Notes: generated from the letters alone by a model not told the origin. 34,115 nucleotides of DNA from Flavobacteriaceae bacterium UBA1682 (GCA_002320285.1 DCKE01000020.1:1-34115), one strand, 5' to 3'; counted from the first letter of the stretch, positions 1 to 8,348 are shown. Translations and numbers: made by a program.

Positions 1-36
1 ATATTCGTTATTCCAGAGTTTTGGCTAACAACCGAT

Positions 37-147
<111 letters not shown>

Positions 148-155
148 TTTAAAGA

Positions 156-187
156 ACCCCTAGTCTTCACAGACTAGGGGTTTTTTG
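156..187 (+). terminator. rRNA operon terminator
   Basis: A perfect 11-bp stem (ACCCCTAGTCT at 156-166 with its complement at 171-181) has the loop TCAC and is followed by a run of T. It lies 9 bases after the 5S gene and closes the rRNA operon. Confidence 0.95.
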
Positions 188-200
188 TTTATAATTATGT

Positions 201-213
201 CACCCCTACGGGG
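201..213. repeat. Short palindromic hairpin, copy 1
   Basis: The motif ACCCCTACGGGGT forms a 5-bp GC-rich stem with a 3-base loop. The same motif recurs at 452-464, and the flanks (about 191-223 and 441-473) are also nearly identical, so this is a duplicated repeat exactly 250 bp apart. Its role is unknown; it sits between a terminator and a heptad array in both copies. Confidence 0.75.
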
Positions 214-366
214 TTCTTCGTGAGTCGAGAGTCGAGAGTCGATTTTCGAACATCGATTTTCGAACATCGATTTTCGAACATCGAGTATCGATTTTCGAGC
301 TCCTTCTTGTTACTGATCACTGTTTACGGATCACTAATCACATATCACGAGCATCGACTCCCGAAC
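213..366. repeat. 7-bp-periodic (heptad) repeat array, left block 1
   Basis: Read from 213 the sequence falls into 22 consecutive seven-base words with no phase break. Early words follow GAnnnTC (GAGAGTC, then GATTTTC alternating with GAACATC, giving a perfect 14-bp unit three times at 241-282). Later words are of the type CACTGTT and CACTAAT, and the array ends with CCCGAAC. There is no convincing reading frame. The word set resembles that of the much larger array at 33344-33827. Confidence 0.8.
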
Positions 367-403
367 AAAAAGTCCCTAATCTTTATTGATTAGGGACTTT
401 TTT
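367..403 (+). terminator. Second strong hairpin terminator with no gene before it
   Basis: A perfect 15-bp inverted repeat (AAAAAGTCCCTAATC at 367-381 and its complement at 388-402) has a 6-base loop and A and T tracts on either side. It would terminate transcription in both directions. No gene lies between it and the 5S terminator, so it may be a back-up rRNA terminator or the remnant of a lost gene. Confidence 0.85.
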
Positions 404-451
404 GCTTATACGCAAAGCCGCAGATATGCCTATACGCTTTACAATCATGTC

Positions 452-464
452 ACCCCTACGGGGT
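452..464. repeat. Short palindromic hairpin, copy 2
   Basis: This is a second copy of ACCCCTACGGGGT, embedded in a duplicated flank (441-473 compared with 191-223). Again it is followed directly by a heptad array. Confidence 0.75.
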
Positions 465-468
465 TGTT

Positions 469-538
469 CGTGATTCGATTTTCGAGTTACGATTTTCGAG
501 TTACGATTTTCGAATAACGATTTCCGGACATCGAAATT
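469..538. repeat. 7-bp-periodic (heptad) repeat array, left block 2
   Basis: Ten consecutive seven-base words begin CG. CGATTTT alternates with CGAGTTA, then drifts to CGAATAA and CGATTTC and ends CGAAATT. Same style as the blocks at 213-366 and 33344-33827. It ends about 35 bp before the first protein-coding gene. Confidence 0.8.
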
Positions 539-573
539 TTTATAGATATTTACGTTTCATTAATACAACGAAA

Positions 574-1434
574 ATGACAAAGACAAAATATCAGGCTTTG
601 GTGGTTCTTTTAGCTATTTTATGGGCTGGTTTCATAGGGTATGCACAGCAAGCTGAATCGTCTTTATTATGGAAAATATCAGGAAATAATCTTACAGAGG
701 AATCCTATATTTTCGGTACCATACATATGATTTGTAAGGATGATTTTGTACTTAAAGAAAAGGTTGTAAAAGCTTTTGAGGCATCTAAACAAATGTGCTT
801 TGAATTGGATTTATCCAATCCGAGTGAGTTAATGATGATGGATGAATTGTTGTATAAGGAGGTAGCAATCAGTTCGCAGTTAGATGCGATTTCTGCAAGT
901 AAACTGGATCAGATCTTACGTTTGGATTATCAAACGAGTTTGAAGGCGGTAGACCATTGGCCTAGTATAAACATTATTAGTTTGATGTTGATAAAGGCTG
1001 CAGAATGTTCGAATTTAGAATATTATGATCTGGTTTTGATGGAAATGGGGTTGCGCGAAAAAAAGAAAATGTTTGGTTTAGAAAGTATTTCTGAACAGTT
1101 TGAATTAGTAGAAAGTTTATATTCAGCAAAGGAAGTATTAGCGCAATTGGAAGCGCTGGAGGTTAATAAACAGGAATTTAAGAAGTTGGTACAACTCTAT
1201 CTCGCCGAGGATATAGACCGATTACTTGAAAGTTCAAAAAGTCAGGAGTTTAGCGATGCCGTATTTATGAAAAGATTTTTAACAGATCGGAACTATCAAT
1301 GGAGTTTGAAAATTCCTAAACTCATCGCTTCGCAATCCACTTTTATTGCGGTTGGGGCAGCTCATTTGGCTGGAAAACAAGGTGTATTACAATTGCTGAG
1401 AGACCAAGGTTATTCTGTAGTACCGGTCTTATAA
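574..1434 (+). CDS. TraB/GumN family protein, exported
   Basis: This 286-residue protein has an N-terminal hydrophobic segment (about residues 8-25, ending near AQQAESS) that looks like a signal peptide, so it is probably exported. The body matches the TraB/GumN family: an early FGTIH motif (residues 47-51) after a W-K-I-S-G-N strand, and a C-terminal VGAAHLAG motif with His264. Bacterial members are proposed metal-dependent hydrolases or peptidases, but substrates are mostly unknown. The conserved GTIH and GAAHLAG histidines are both present, so nothing suggests decay. It is a single gene, convergent with the metal ATPase gene and separated from it by a shared terminator. The ATG at 574 is the only start that retains the whole signal peptide. 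Confidence 0.85.
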   Translation: MTKTKYQALVVLLAILWAGFIGYAQQAESSLLWKISGNNLTEESYIFGTIHMICKDDFVLKEKVVKAFEASKQMCFELDLSNPSELMMMDELLYKEVAISSQLDAISASKLDQILRLDYQTSLKAVDHWPSINIISLMLIKAAECSNLEYYDLVLMEMGLREKKKMFGLESISEQFELVESLYSAKEVLAQLEALEVNKQEFKKLVQLYLAEDIDRLLESSKSQEFSDAVFMKRFLTDRNYQWSLKIPKLIASQSTFIAVGAAHLAGKQGVLQLLRDQGYSVVPVL

Positions 1435-1438
1435 TATA

Positions 1439-1467
1439 AAAAAAGCCCTATAATAATAGGGCTTTTT
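1439..1467. terminator. Bidirectional terminator
   Basis: The stem AAAAGCCCTAT with its complement around ATAATAG is flanked by A and T tracts. It lies between convergent genes ending at 1434 and 1470 and can serve both. Confidence 0.85.
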
Positions 1468-1469
1468 AA

Positions 1470-3407
1470 TTAGTTTAATTTGCTGTTTTGAATTCTGACT
1501 GCATTGAGTATAGCTAGTAAGGCAACGCCGACGTCAGCGAAAACCGCTTCCCATAGTGTGGCATTTCCTGTAGCTCCTAAGGCTAAAACAATAAATTTGA
1601 CTGCAAATGCAAGCGTTATGTTTTGGTATACAATCTGACGTGTTTTTTTACCTATTTTGATTGCCGTTGGAATCTTGCTGGGTTGGTCGTTTTGTATAAC
1701 AATGTCCGCGGTCTCTATAGCAGCATCACTACCAAGTCCTCCCATTGCAATACCCGCATCTGCGAGGGCTAAAACAGGAGCGTCATTGATACCATCACCC
1801 GTAAAGGCAATTTTGTGTCCTTTGCTTTTTAACGCCTCAACATGTTTAACCTTGTCTTCGGGTAATAAGTTTCCAAACGCCTGGTCTATACCTAGCTGTA
1901 ACGCAACTTCTTGTACTATGCTATCTTTATCTCCGCTTAACATAACGGTTTTAATACCCATACTGTGTAACTTTTGTATGGTCGCTGCGGCATCTTCTTT
2001 TATTTTATCTGCAATCGTGATATATCCGATATAAGTACCATCCATGGCAAGAACGACGATCGATTCTACAATAGCGTTTATTTCTTCGGGATATGAAATG
2101 TTGTATTTATCAAGTAATTTGGTGTTTCCTGCTAAAATGTTTTTCGCGTTTACAACACCTTTAAGACCGTATCCTGCAATTTCTTCAATATCACTTGCCT
2201 CTAGCATTGGTAGCGCTGTATCGTAACCTACAATAGCTGTAGCTATAGGGTGCGTTGAATGTCGTTCTAAAGCTACGGCATACTGAAGTAATTCCTGTTG
2301 GCTTAGAGTAGCAGAATGGATTTTTTGAACGGCAAAAACACCTTCTGTTAGCGTTCCAGTTTTATCCATGACAACCATATCGATTTGAGTCATGACATCT
2401 AGATAATTACTACCCTTAAATAAGATCCCGTTTTTAGAAGCGAGACCAATACCTCCAAAATATCCTAATGGTACAGAAATAACTAAAGCGCAAGGACAGG
2501 AGATCACTAAAAATACTAACGCGCGGTATAGCCAATCAGAGAAGACATAGGTCTCGACCCATAAGGCTGGTGCAAATGCAATCAGTATGGCCAATGCAAC
2601 AACTATAGGCGTATACACTTTTGCAAATTTAGAGATGAACTGCTGGGTTTTTGATTTGCGCGCAGTAGCCTCCTGGATCAGTACTAAAATCTTCGATAAT
2701 TTACTATCTTCAAACTTAGATGTTACTTCGATTTCGCAAACGGTATTGAGGTTGATCATACCGGCAAGCACTGTTTCTTGCGCTCTCTTGGTGTCGGGTT
2801 TACTTTCACCAGTAAGAGCAGCGGTATTAAAGGAAGCCATCTCTGATAGTAATATACCATCCAGTCCAACTTTTTCTCCGGGTTTGATCTGGATGATTTC
2901 ACCGATAGCCACAGCCTTAGCATCTACTACTGTTGCAGTCTGATTGCGTAAAACAGTCACCACATCTGGACGCACATCGAGTAAGGCTTTAATGCTGCGT
3001 TTGGCTTTTTCTACAGAGGCATGTTGAAATAACTCACCAACTGAATAGAAGAGCATCACCGCTACACCTTCCGAATACTCGCCGATGGCAAAGGCACCAA
3101 AGGTGGCAATCGTCATCAGAAAAAATTCAGAAAAGACATTGCCTTCCTTGATTTGTTTAAAGGCTTGAATATTTACCGGTAAGCCTACATACAAATAAGC
3201 AACCGTATACCAAATTACTCTTAGTGGATTTTGGAAAAAGGCTACTTCTAGTTGTTCCATGACAATTCCTGAAATAAGGAATAGGAAGCTGATAATTGCC
3301 GGTAGGTAGGTTTTCCATACGGAATCGGTTTGCTCTTCCGTATTTTTAAATTCTAATTCATCGTGATTGTGATCATCATGTGAATGGTCGTGAGTATGTG
3401 CTGACAT
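1470..3407 (-). CDS. Heavy-metal translocating P-type ATPase (Zn/Cd type)
   Basis: A 645-residue P1B-type ATPase that pumps metal ions out of the cytoplasm at the expense of ATP. In order it shows a His-rich N-terminus (MSAHTHDHSHDDHNHDE), an actuator TGES loop (199-202), the membrane metal site Cys-Pro-Cys (304-306), the phosphorylated Asp348 in DKTGTLT, the HP motif in HSTHPIA, and the hinge GDGINDAP (537-544). A late membrane helix contains DVGVALL; CPC together with this Asp is the family signature of Zn2+/Cd2+ exporters (ZntA/CadA group) rather than Cu pumps. There is no N-terminal HMA domain; the His-rich tail may take its place. It is transcribed alone and converges on the TraB-like gene. 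Metal specificity is inferred from motifs. Confidence 0.93.
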   Translation of the reverse strand: MSAHTHDHSHDDHNHDELEFKNTEEQTDSVWKTYLPAIISFLFLISGIVMEQLEVAFFQNPLRVIWYTVAYLYVGLPVNIQAFKQIKEGNVFSEFFLMTIATFGAFAIGEYSEGVAVMLFYSVGELFQHASVEKAKRSIKALLDVRPDVVTVLRNQTATVVDAKAVAIGEIIQIKPGEKVGLDGILLSEMASFNTAALTGESKPDTKRAQETVLAGMINLNTVCEIEVTSKFEDSKLSKILVLIQEATARKSKTQQFISKFAKVYTPIVVALAILIAFAPALWVETYVFSDWLYRALVFLVISCPCALVISVPLGYFGGIGLASKNGILFKGSNYLDVMTQIDMVVMDKTGTLTEGVFAVQKIHSATLSQQELLQYAVALERHSTHPIATAIVGYDTALPMLEASDIEEIAGYGLKGVVNAKNILAGNTKLLDKYNISYPEEINAIVESIVVLAMDGTYIGYITIADKIKEDAAATIQKLHSMGIKTVMLSGDKDSIVQEVALQLGIDQAFGNLLPEDKVKHVEALKSKGHKIAFTGDGINDAPVLALADAGIAMGGLGSDAAIETADIVIQNDQPSKIPTAIKIGKKTRQIVYQNITLAFAVKFIVLALGATGNATLWEAVFADVGVALLAILNAVRIQNSKLN

Positions 3408-3552
3408 TTTTATTTAGTTTAAAATGAAATAAAAGTTTGCTAATATAAAATAGGAAACATTAGATTATTATTTAAACAAAAATAGTTAATGTATTCGCAA
3501 TATAATAATATGGAGGTAGAATAAGAGAATCTTTGCAATGCTGTTGCAATGG

Positions 3553-3580
3553 AAAAAAAAACCACCCTGTGAAGGGTGGC
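3553..3580 (-). terminator. Terminator of the OmpW-like gene
   Basis: On the minus strand the stem CCACCC/GGGTGG with loop TTCACA is followed by nine T. It lies about 27 bases beyond the stop codon of the OmpW-like gene. Confidence 0.85.
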
Positions 3581-3606
3581 TAAAAAAAATACATCTATTT
3601 AAAAAA

Positions 3607-4287
3607 CTAGAAACGCATTCCAACTCCGAAACCAATTAGTAACGGATCTATTTTAACATCAGCGGGAATATCTAAAGGTCCTCCGGCTAAATTTGAAGCA
3701 TCAACAGTAACGTCTGTTTTGACAAATATCTTTTTAACATCCAAGTTGATGAAAAATTTATCGTTTAGATCGATATCCACCCCAACTTGAAACGCATATC
3801 CAAATTGATTTTTGTATTTGACATTCTGTACAACATCACCTGCTTTTTCACTGTAGAAAATCGTGTAATTTACACCAGCCCCTACGTAGGGTTTGATTCC
3901 ATCGTAAGCATGTATGTGATACTGGGCTAATAAGGTAGGAGGTAGTAACCATACACTGCCTAAGTCAACATCGACATCGGTAGGTAAACCTATGGCCGAG
4001 AGGTCAGATGATGTAGTATTGACATTGTGCTTGGTGGTTCCTAAAATAAGCTCGGCGGCTATATTTTTGGTGAAGAAATACGTAAAATCCAATTCTGGTA
4101 TAAAATAATTATGGATATCTACGTCACCACCAATAATTCCGATGGTCGCTTTTTCTTGAGGAACTACCCCAACACCACGAAGACGCACTTGCCATTTTTT
4201 ATAATCATTAGGATCTTTTCGCTCTTGAGCCATCAAACTCCCTGTGAAGAGTGTTAAACTTAATAAAGTAATAATTATTTTTTTCAT
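3607..4287 (-). CDS. OmpW family outer-membrane beta-barrel protein
   Basis: This 226-residue protein has a clear signal peptide (MKKIIITLLSLTLFTGSLMA, cleaved near residue 20), then alternating amphipathic strands, and ends in Phe after GFGVGMRF, the usual terminus of a barrel inserted by the Bam machinery. The order of segments fits OmpW: WQVRLRGVGVVP near the start, FIPELDFTYFFTKNIAAELILG, LLPPTLLAQYH, KPYVGAGVNYTIFY, and a DxKF-NLDVKKIF strand. OmpW proteins form small eight-stranded barrels with a hydrophobic channel for small molecules. The gene is single, with its own terminator; a possible -7 box (TACTTTTA on the minus strand, near 4312-4319) lies upstream. The substrate cannot be told from sequence. 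Confidence 0.88.
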   Translation of the reverse strand: MKKIIITLLSLTLFTGSLMAQERKDPNDYKKWQVRLRGVGVVPQEKATIGIIGGDVDIHNYFIPELDFTYFFTKNIAAELILGTTKHNVNTTSSDLSAIGLPTDVDVDLGSVWLLPPTLLAQYHIHAYDGIKPYVGAGVNYTIFYSEKAGDVVQNVKYKNQFGYAFQVGVDIDLNDKFFINLDVKKIFVKTDVTVDASNLAGGPLDIPADVKIDPLLIGFGVGMRF

Positions 4288-4493
4288 GTCTACTGTTTTT
4301 ATTTTATACTGTAAAAGTACCCGCTAAAAAACAGCCTAAAAATGATAGTTATCATAGGAAAATAAAGAGTTTCGCCTACTTTAATATTGCCGTAGTTTTG
4401 ATAAAAGTTTGACTATAAAACAATGAATTTATTAGTAATGCTGTTTTTCGGGCTGTATTATAAATAAATGTTTAAAAAATCCAAAATATTTTG

Positions 4494-4501
4494 TAAATTT
4501 G
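4494..4501 (+). promoter_or_regulatory. Probable -7 promoter element of the CoA-binding protein gene
   Basis: TAAATTTG matches the Bacteroidota -7 consensus TAnnTTTG and lies 22 bp before the start codon at 4524. Confidence 0.6.
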
Positions 4502-4523
4502 ATTTGAAACAAATAGGGCTATT

Positions 4524-4883
4524 ATGAAAAAGTCATTGGTTATAGGGGCGTCGACAGATCCACAACGCTATTCATTTAAGGCTGTGTCTATGCTATTAGA
4601 ACGTAATAACCCAGTCGAGGCAATCGGCTCGGAAAAAGGAAAAATCTGTGGAGTAAATATTTACTGTGACCAACCGCGTTTTTCAGGGATTGATACTATA
4701 AATATGTATATTAATAGGCAGACTCAGGAGAAGTTCTATGATTACATACTCGAGCTCAATCCAAAGCGGGTTATATTTAATCCGGGAACAGAAAACCCTC
4801 ATTTGTATTCATTACTTTCTAAATATAATATTGAATACGACGAGGCTTGTACTTTGATTATGCTTAGTCGAGATCGTTATTGA
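4524..4883 (+). CDS. CoA-binding domain protein (YccU-like)
   Basis: A 119-residue single-domain protein of the CoA_binding_2 type, a Rossmann-like fold related to the CoA-binding part of succinyl-CoA synthetase. It opens with the nucleotide-binding strand KKSLVIGASTDPQRYSF, followed by a pattern typical of the family: AIGSEKGKICGVNIY, the helix QEKFYDYILELNPKRVIFNPGTEN, and a final EACTLIML strand. The family's function is poorly known and no catalytic residues can be assigned. The last 20 bases overlap, tail to tail, the end of the symporter gene on the other strand. Confidence 0.85.
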   Translation: MKKSLVIGASTDPQRYSFKAVSMLLERNNPVEAIGSEKGKICGVNIYCDQPRFSGIDTINMYINRQTQEKFYDYILELNPKRVIFNPGTENPHLYSLLSKYNIEYDEACTLIMLSRDRY

Positions 4884-6375
4884 TTTTTTTGTTTTTGCTG
4901 ATAAGGAGCAGTAGTACAAAAGTGATAAGTCCATTTACAACGATCAGCTCACTATCAAAAACATAATTGCCTAATAAATAATTTGAATTCGTACTGATTA
5001 GAAAAGTAGCCAGAGGCGAGACGATACAGATTAGCGGTACCCATTTATCGTGGACAGTTTTATTTTTAAGCAATATACTAAAGGCAAATAAACCTAATAA
5101 AGGACCATAGGTATAAGAGGCTATTTTAAATATCATACTTACTACAGAGGCGTCATTAATTGCGTTGAATAGCAATATCACCAAAAACATTAACGTAGAA
5201 AATCCTAAATGTACCATTTTACGATAGTATACATTTCTGGTGTTTTTTGCTTGTTCGGGTTTATCCATTTTCAAGAAATCAATACAGAAAGAGGTGGTCA
5301 ATGCTGTAAGTGCGGAATCTGTTGTGGCAAAAGTAGCCGCTGTTAGTCCGAGTAAAAACACTATGGATGGTATAATGCTTAAATGATGAAAAGCGATTTC
5401 CGGAAAGAGCAAATCGGTTCTCGGTTTTCCGGTTAAGGTGTCCACTGGAATCTCGACCCCATTTTGTTGAGCATAGATATACAATAAAGCCCCAACCCCT
5501 AGAAAAAATAGATTGATTACTACAAAGATTGCTGTAAAAGAATACATGTTTTTTTGTGCTTCTTTGATGTTTTTACAGCTGAGATTTTTTTGCATTAAAT
5601 CTTGATCTAGACCAACCATTGCGATGGTCACAAACATCCCTCCTATAATTTGCTTGACAAAGTGGAAACGGTTGCCAATAAAGTCTTCAAAGAAAAATAT
5701 TTTAGAGTATTGGCTTTCCTTTACGGTTTCAAAAGCTTGCCATAGCGATAAATCAAGTGAATCGCAGATAAAGTATATGGTTAAAAGCACCGAGGAAACT
5801 AAGAAAAAGGTTTGTAAGGAATCGGTAACGATTATGGTTTTTAATCCACCTTTATAGGTATAGGCATAAATCAGTAATAGGGCTATAAGTACGGTGGCAA
5901 AAAAAGGAAATCCAAAATAGTCAAATACATAACGCTGTAACACGATAACGACGAGATACAGCCTAAATGCAGATCCTATGGTTCTGCTGACAAGAAAAAT
6001 ACTGGCTGCAGATTTGTAGCTGTAATGTCCCAATCGCTTCTCTATATAGGTGTAGATCGAGATCAGATTATATTTATAATACAGTGGAAGTAATACAGCG
6101 GCGGTAATAATAAAGCCCAATGCGTTACCCAATACAAATTGAAAGTATTTAAACTGTTCTCCGCTTGGGGCACCCACTTCACCGGGAACTGATATAAAAG
6201 TCACCCCAGAGAGGGCTGTGCCAATCATTCCAAAGGCAACCAGATACCATTTAGAATTTTTATTAGCCATAAAAAAGGCATCATTACTACTGTCCTTTTT
6301 ACTGATATAGTGAGAAATAAAAATCAATAAACCGAAATAAATGACAATAATGGCAATGATGGTGATTGGAGTCAT
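4864..6375 (-). CDS. Sodium:solute symporter family protein
   Basis: This 503-residue, very hydrophobic protein has roughly 13 predicted membrane spans. It starts IIAIIVIYFGLLIFISHYISKK, and the SSS-family loop FFMANKNSKWYLVAFGMIGTALSGVTFISVPG (about residues 34-65) is intact, including the small-residue-rich TALSGVTF stretch that lines the sodium and substrate path in this fold. A second family hallmark is the region around LGLTAATFATTDSALTALTTSFCIDF, where paired Ser/Thr residues form the Na2 site. Many Bacteroidota carry such symporters without a known substrate. It converges on and overlaps the CoA-binding protein gene by 20 bp and is divergent from recR. Confidence 0.9.
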   Translation of the reverse strand: MTPITIIAIIVIYFGLLIFISHYISKKDSSNDAFFMANKNSKWYLVAFGMIGTALSGVTFISVPGEVGAPSGEQFKYFQFVLGNALGFIITAAVLLPLYYKYNLISIYTYIEKRLGHYSYKSAASIFLVSRTIGSAFRLYLVVIVLQRYVFDYFGFPFFATVLIALLLIYAYTYKGGLKTIIVTDSLQTFFLVSSVLLTIYFICDSLDLSLWQAFETVKESQYSKIFFFEDFIGNRFHFVKQIIGGMFVTIAMVGLDQDLMQKNLSCKNIKEAQKNMYSFTAIFVVINLFFLGVGALLYIYAQQNGVEIPVDTLTGKPRTDLLFPEIAFHHLSIIPSIVFLLGLTAATFATTDSALTALTTSFCIDFLKMDKPEQAKNTRNVYYRKMVHLGFSTLMFLVILLFNAINDASVVSMIFKIASYTYGPLLGLFAFSILLKNKTVHDKWVPLICIVSPLATFLISTNSNYLLGNYVFDSELIVVNGLITFVLLLLISKNKKINNDLD

Positions 6376-6462
6376 GGAGTTTGTTTTATAAAAATCAAAA
6401 ATAGGTAATTTCAGTCTAAAAAGTTCATGCTAAAAGCAAATAGATCGAGAAGCAGAAATTAC

Positions 6463-6470
6463 TATCTTTG
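6463..6470 (+). promoter_or_regulatory. -7 promoter element of recR, very close to the start codon
   Basis: TATCTTTG is a perfect TAnnTTTG match only 4 bp before the recR ATG at 6475. Transcription starting a few bases downstream would give a leaderless or nearly leaderless mRNA. Confidence 0.65.
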
Positions 6471-6474
6471 TATT

Positions 6475-7095
6475 ATGGAATTTCCTTCAAAATTATTAGA
6501 AAAAGCAGTAGAAGAAGTGTCACAACTTCCGGGAATAGGAAAGCGTACTGCGTTGCGTTTGGTATTGCATTTATTAAAACAAGCTCCTGATCAAACCAAT
6601 CATTTAACTCAGGCCTTACTTCAAATGCGTAACGATATTAAATTTTGTAAAAAGTGTCATACCATATCCGATGTAGAGATCTGTCAGATCTGTGCAAATC
6701 CATTAAGAGATGCATCTATAATTTGTGTAGTCGAGGATATTCGGGACGTGATGGCTTTGGAAAATACGCAATTGTATAAGGGCACGTATCACGTACTAGG
6801 AGGTAAGATTTCTCCTATTGATGGAGTGGGACCTAGTCAATTAAATATTAGTACACTTTTGGAAAAAGTTAAATCAGGAACGGTAAAGGAAGTGATTTTT
6901 GCTCTGAGTTCTACAATGGACGGAGATACTACGAATTTTTACATTTACAAACAGCTTAAAGATTTTCAAGTGTTGACTTCAACAATCGCTAGAGGAATTG
7001 CCGTTGGCGATGAGTTGGAATATGCTGATGAAGTTACACTGGGTAGAAGTTTGATGCATCGCATACCATTTGAAAGTGCTTTTAAAAGCGTATAA
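6475..7095 (+). CDS. recR: Recombination mediator protein RecR
   Basis: A 206-residue RecR, which with RecO (and RecF) loads RecA on gapped DNA. It shows the N-terminal helix-hairpin-helix (LEKAVEEVSQLPGIGKRTALRLV), a four-cysteine zinc finger (FCKKCH..EICQIC), the Toprim domain (SIICVVEDIRDVMALE) and the Walker-like C-terminal part (IARGIAVGDELEYADEVTLGRSL). The reading frame is open from 6427, but the upstream codons translate to MLKANRSRSRNYYLCI, which is not RecR-like and runs through a promoter box. The start at 6475 (MEFPSKLLEKA) gives the normal length and the conserved N-terminus. Confidence 0.96.
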   Translation: MEFPSKLLEKAVEEVSQLPGIGKRTALRLVLHLLKQAPDQTNHLTQALLQMRNDIKFCKKCHTISDVEICQICANPLRDASIICVVEDIRDVMALENTQLYKGTYHVLGGKISPIDGVGPSQLNISTLLEKVKSGTVKEVIFALSSTMDGDTTNFYIYKQLKDFQVLTSTIARGIAVGDELEYADEVTLGRSLMHRIPFESAFKSV

Positions 7096-7179
7096 GTTAA
7101 CTGTTGTAAATTAGTCTCTCTTTTTAAGAGATTGTCCAGTAATAGGTCTGGTTAATCTTTAGCATTTATGTTTTTTAAG

Positions 7180-7187
7180 TATATTTG
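7180..7187 (+). promoter_or_regulatory. -7 promoter element of the lipoprotein gene
   Basis: TATATTTG lies 57 bp before the ATG at 7245. It argues against the longer reading frame from 7185, which would begin inside the promoter. Confidence 0.65.
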
Positions 7188-7244
7188 GACGCGCTAAGAC
7201 CCCTTTGGAAAATTTCCATAAAGTCTGCGTTTATTAGATATATT

Positions 7245-8039
7245 ATGAAGAAATATTACATTTATTCACTGTTGTTGTTGACAGTTGCCTGCAAGACTGA
7301 GCCTAAAGATCAGCAGGTCGAACCGACTGAGGTGTCACCTACAGCGGTTTCAAATTGGGAATCACCTATATTAGGAGAACGTACTCAAGGTACGGTCCTG
7401 ATTTTAGATAAGGTGGATGGGATTCCATTATTTGAATTGTATGACAACGTTTTAGTGGAGTCTACTCCAGCACAAGGCGGTGTAGTTCAAATTTTGGTTT
7501 ATGCGGATCTAAAACCGGAAGAATTCAATCTAGAGATACTCGAAGAAGGTCGTTATCTAGTTGCTGCCGGAGATACTATTGGCAAGGTTTTAAAAACACA
7601 TGAGGCCAATACGGGACAAGGTGAAAAGACTTTTGCCCTGTTGATGGGATACACTTCTTTGAAAAATATCAAACCGGAAACGATCATTGAAAACGATCTA
7701 ACACAAAAGCTACAAGAAAACAATAATGATTTTAGCAATTGGGAAGGATTCATTAAAAAATATGATTTGAGTCCTGAGGGCTTTGATTATAAAAATTTCG
7801 AAAGTTATTATAACTATGAAAATTCTATTGAAGATCCTTCACCAGGTTTTAGAGTCGTATTGCTGTTTGAAGCTAAAAAATTAGTTGGGATTGTACACGT
7901 AAGGCCGATGAATTTAAACGGATTTAGCACACAAAAATTAGATCGTGGATATCGAGTTTCTTTCGTTTCGGATTTTCCTCAAAACCAACAAAAGGACTTT
8001 GTCAATTATGTGAATACTTGGTTGAAAAATGTCGATTAA
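7245..8039 (+). CDS. Lipoprotein of unknown function
   Basis: A 264-residue predicted lipoprotein. The start MKKYYIYSLLLLTVAC puts a lipobox (TVAC, Cys16) directly after a short hydrophobic segment, followed by a charged linker (KTEPKDQQVEPTEVSPT). I recognise no domain. The mature part is mixed alpha/beta in character, rich in acidic residues, and ends with a strand-helix pattern (DRGYRVSFVSDFPQNQQKDFVNYVNTWLK). An open frame extends upstream to 7185, but those residues would precede the signal peptide and overlap the promoter, so the internal ATG is preferred. It is followed by a terminator at 8158. Confidence 0.8.
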   Translation: MKKYYIYSLLLLTVACKTEPKDQQVEPTEVSPTAVSNWESPILGERTQGTVLILDKVDGIPLFELYDNVLVESTPAQGGVVQILVYADLKPEEFNLEILEEGRYLVAAGDTIGKVLKTHEANTGQGEKTFALLMGYTSLKNIKPETIIENDLTQKLQENNNDFSNWEGFIKKYDLSPEGFDYKNFESYYNYENSIEDPSPGFRVVLLFEAKKLVGIVHVRPMNLNGFSTQKLDRGYRVSFVSDFPQNQQKDFVNYVNTWLKNVD

Positions 8040-8157
8040 GTTGTATTTTTCTGACTGTTAGCTTATTTTTTATGGGAGTTGTAGTAATGATTAGTATATC
8101 TAAAGCACCTTGTGAGTGATTTATCGTTAGTTAGATTTTAAAATTTTATATATAGTG

Positions 8158-8191
8158 CCGCTGTCGATTTTTAATCAACAGCGGTTTTTTT
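8158..8191 (+). terminator. Terminator downstream of the lipoprotein gene
   Basis: The stem CCGCTGT (8158-8164) with ACAGCGG (8178-8184), a 13-base AT-rich loop and seven T form a terminator. It lies in the 365-bp gap 8040-8404, which otherwise holds only the feoA promoter region. Confidence 0.85.
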
Positions 8192-8348
8192 CTTAATAAT
8201 AGCTTCTCTTTCTATCGAAGTTCTTTTTGTTTAGAGAAATGATCGGGCATGAAATCTTAAAAATGCAATGATCAGTTTGGGTGTAACGGGCTAAGCTGTA
8301 TTGATTTTATTTTATAAAGGCACGAAAATTAAAGGAGTAAACTATTTT

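Noticed and set aside
213..366. Heptad arrays considered as a CRISPR array
   Set aside because: There are no 25-40 bp direct repeats separated by unique spacers and no cas genes. The period is 7 bp throughout.
1657..2943. Plus-strand open frames opposite the P-type ATPase gene
   Set aside because: They are antisense to an intact ATPase with all motifs, and their predicted products have no family features.
8072..8119. Short open frame of 15 codons before the terminator at 8158
   Set aside because: It has no ribosome-binding site or promoter, and its sequence (MGVVVMISISKAPCE) does not resemble a leader peptide. It more likely lies in the 3' part of the upstream lipoprotein transcript.
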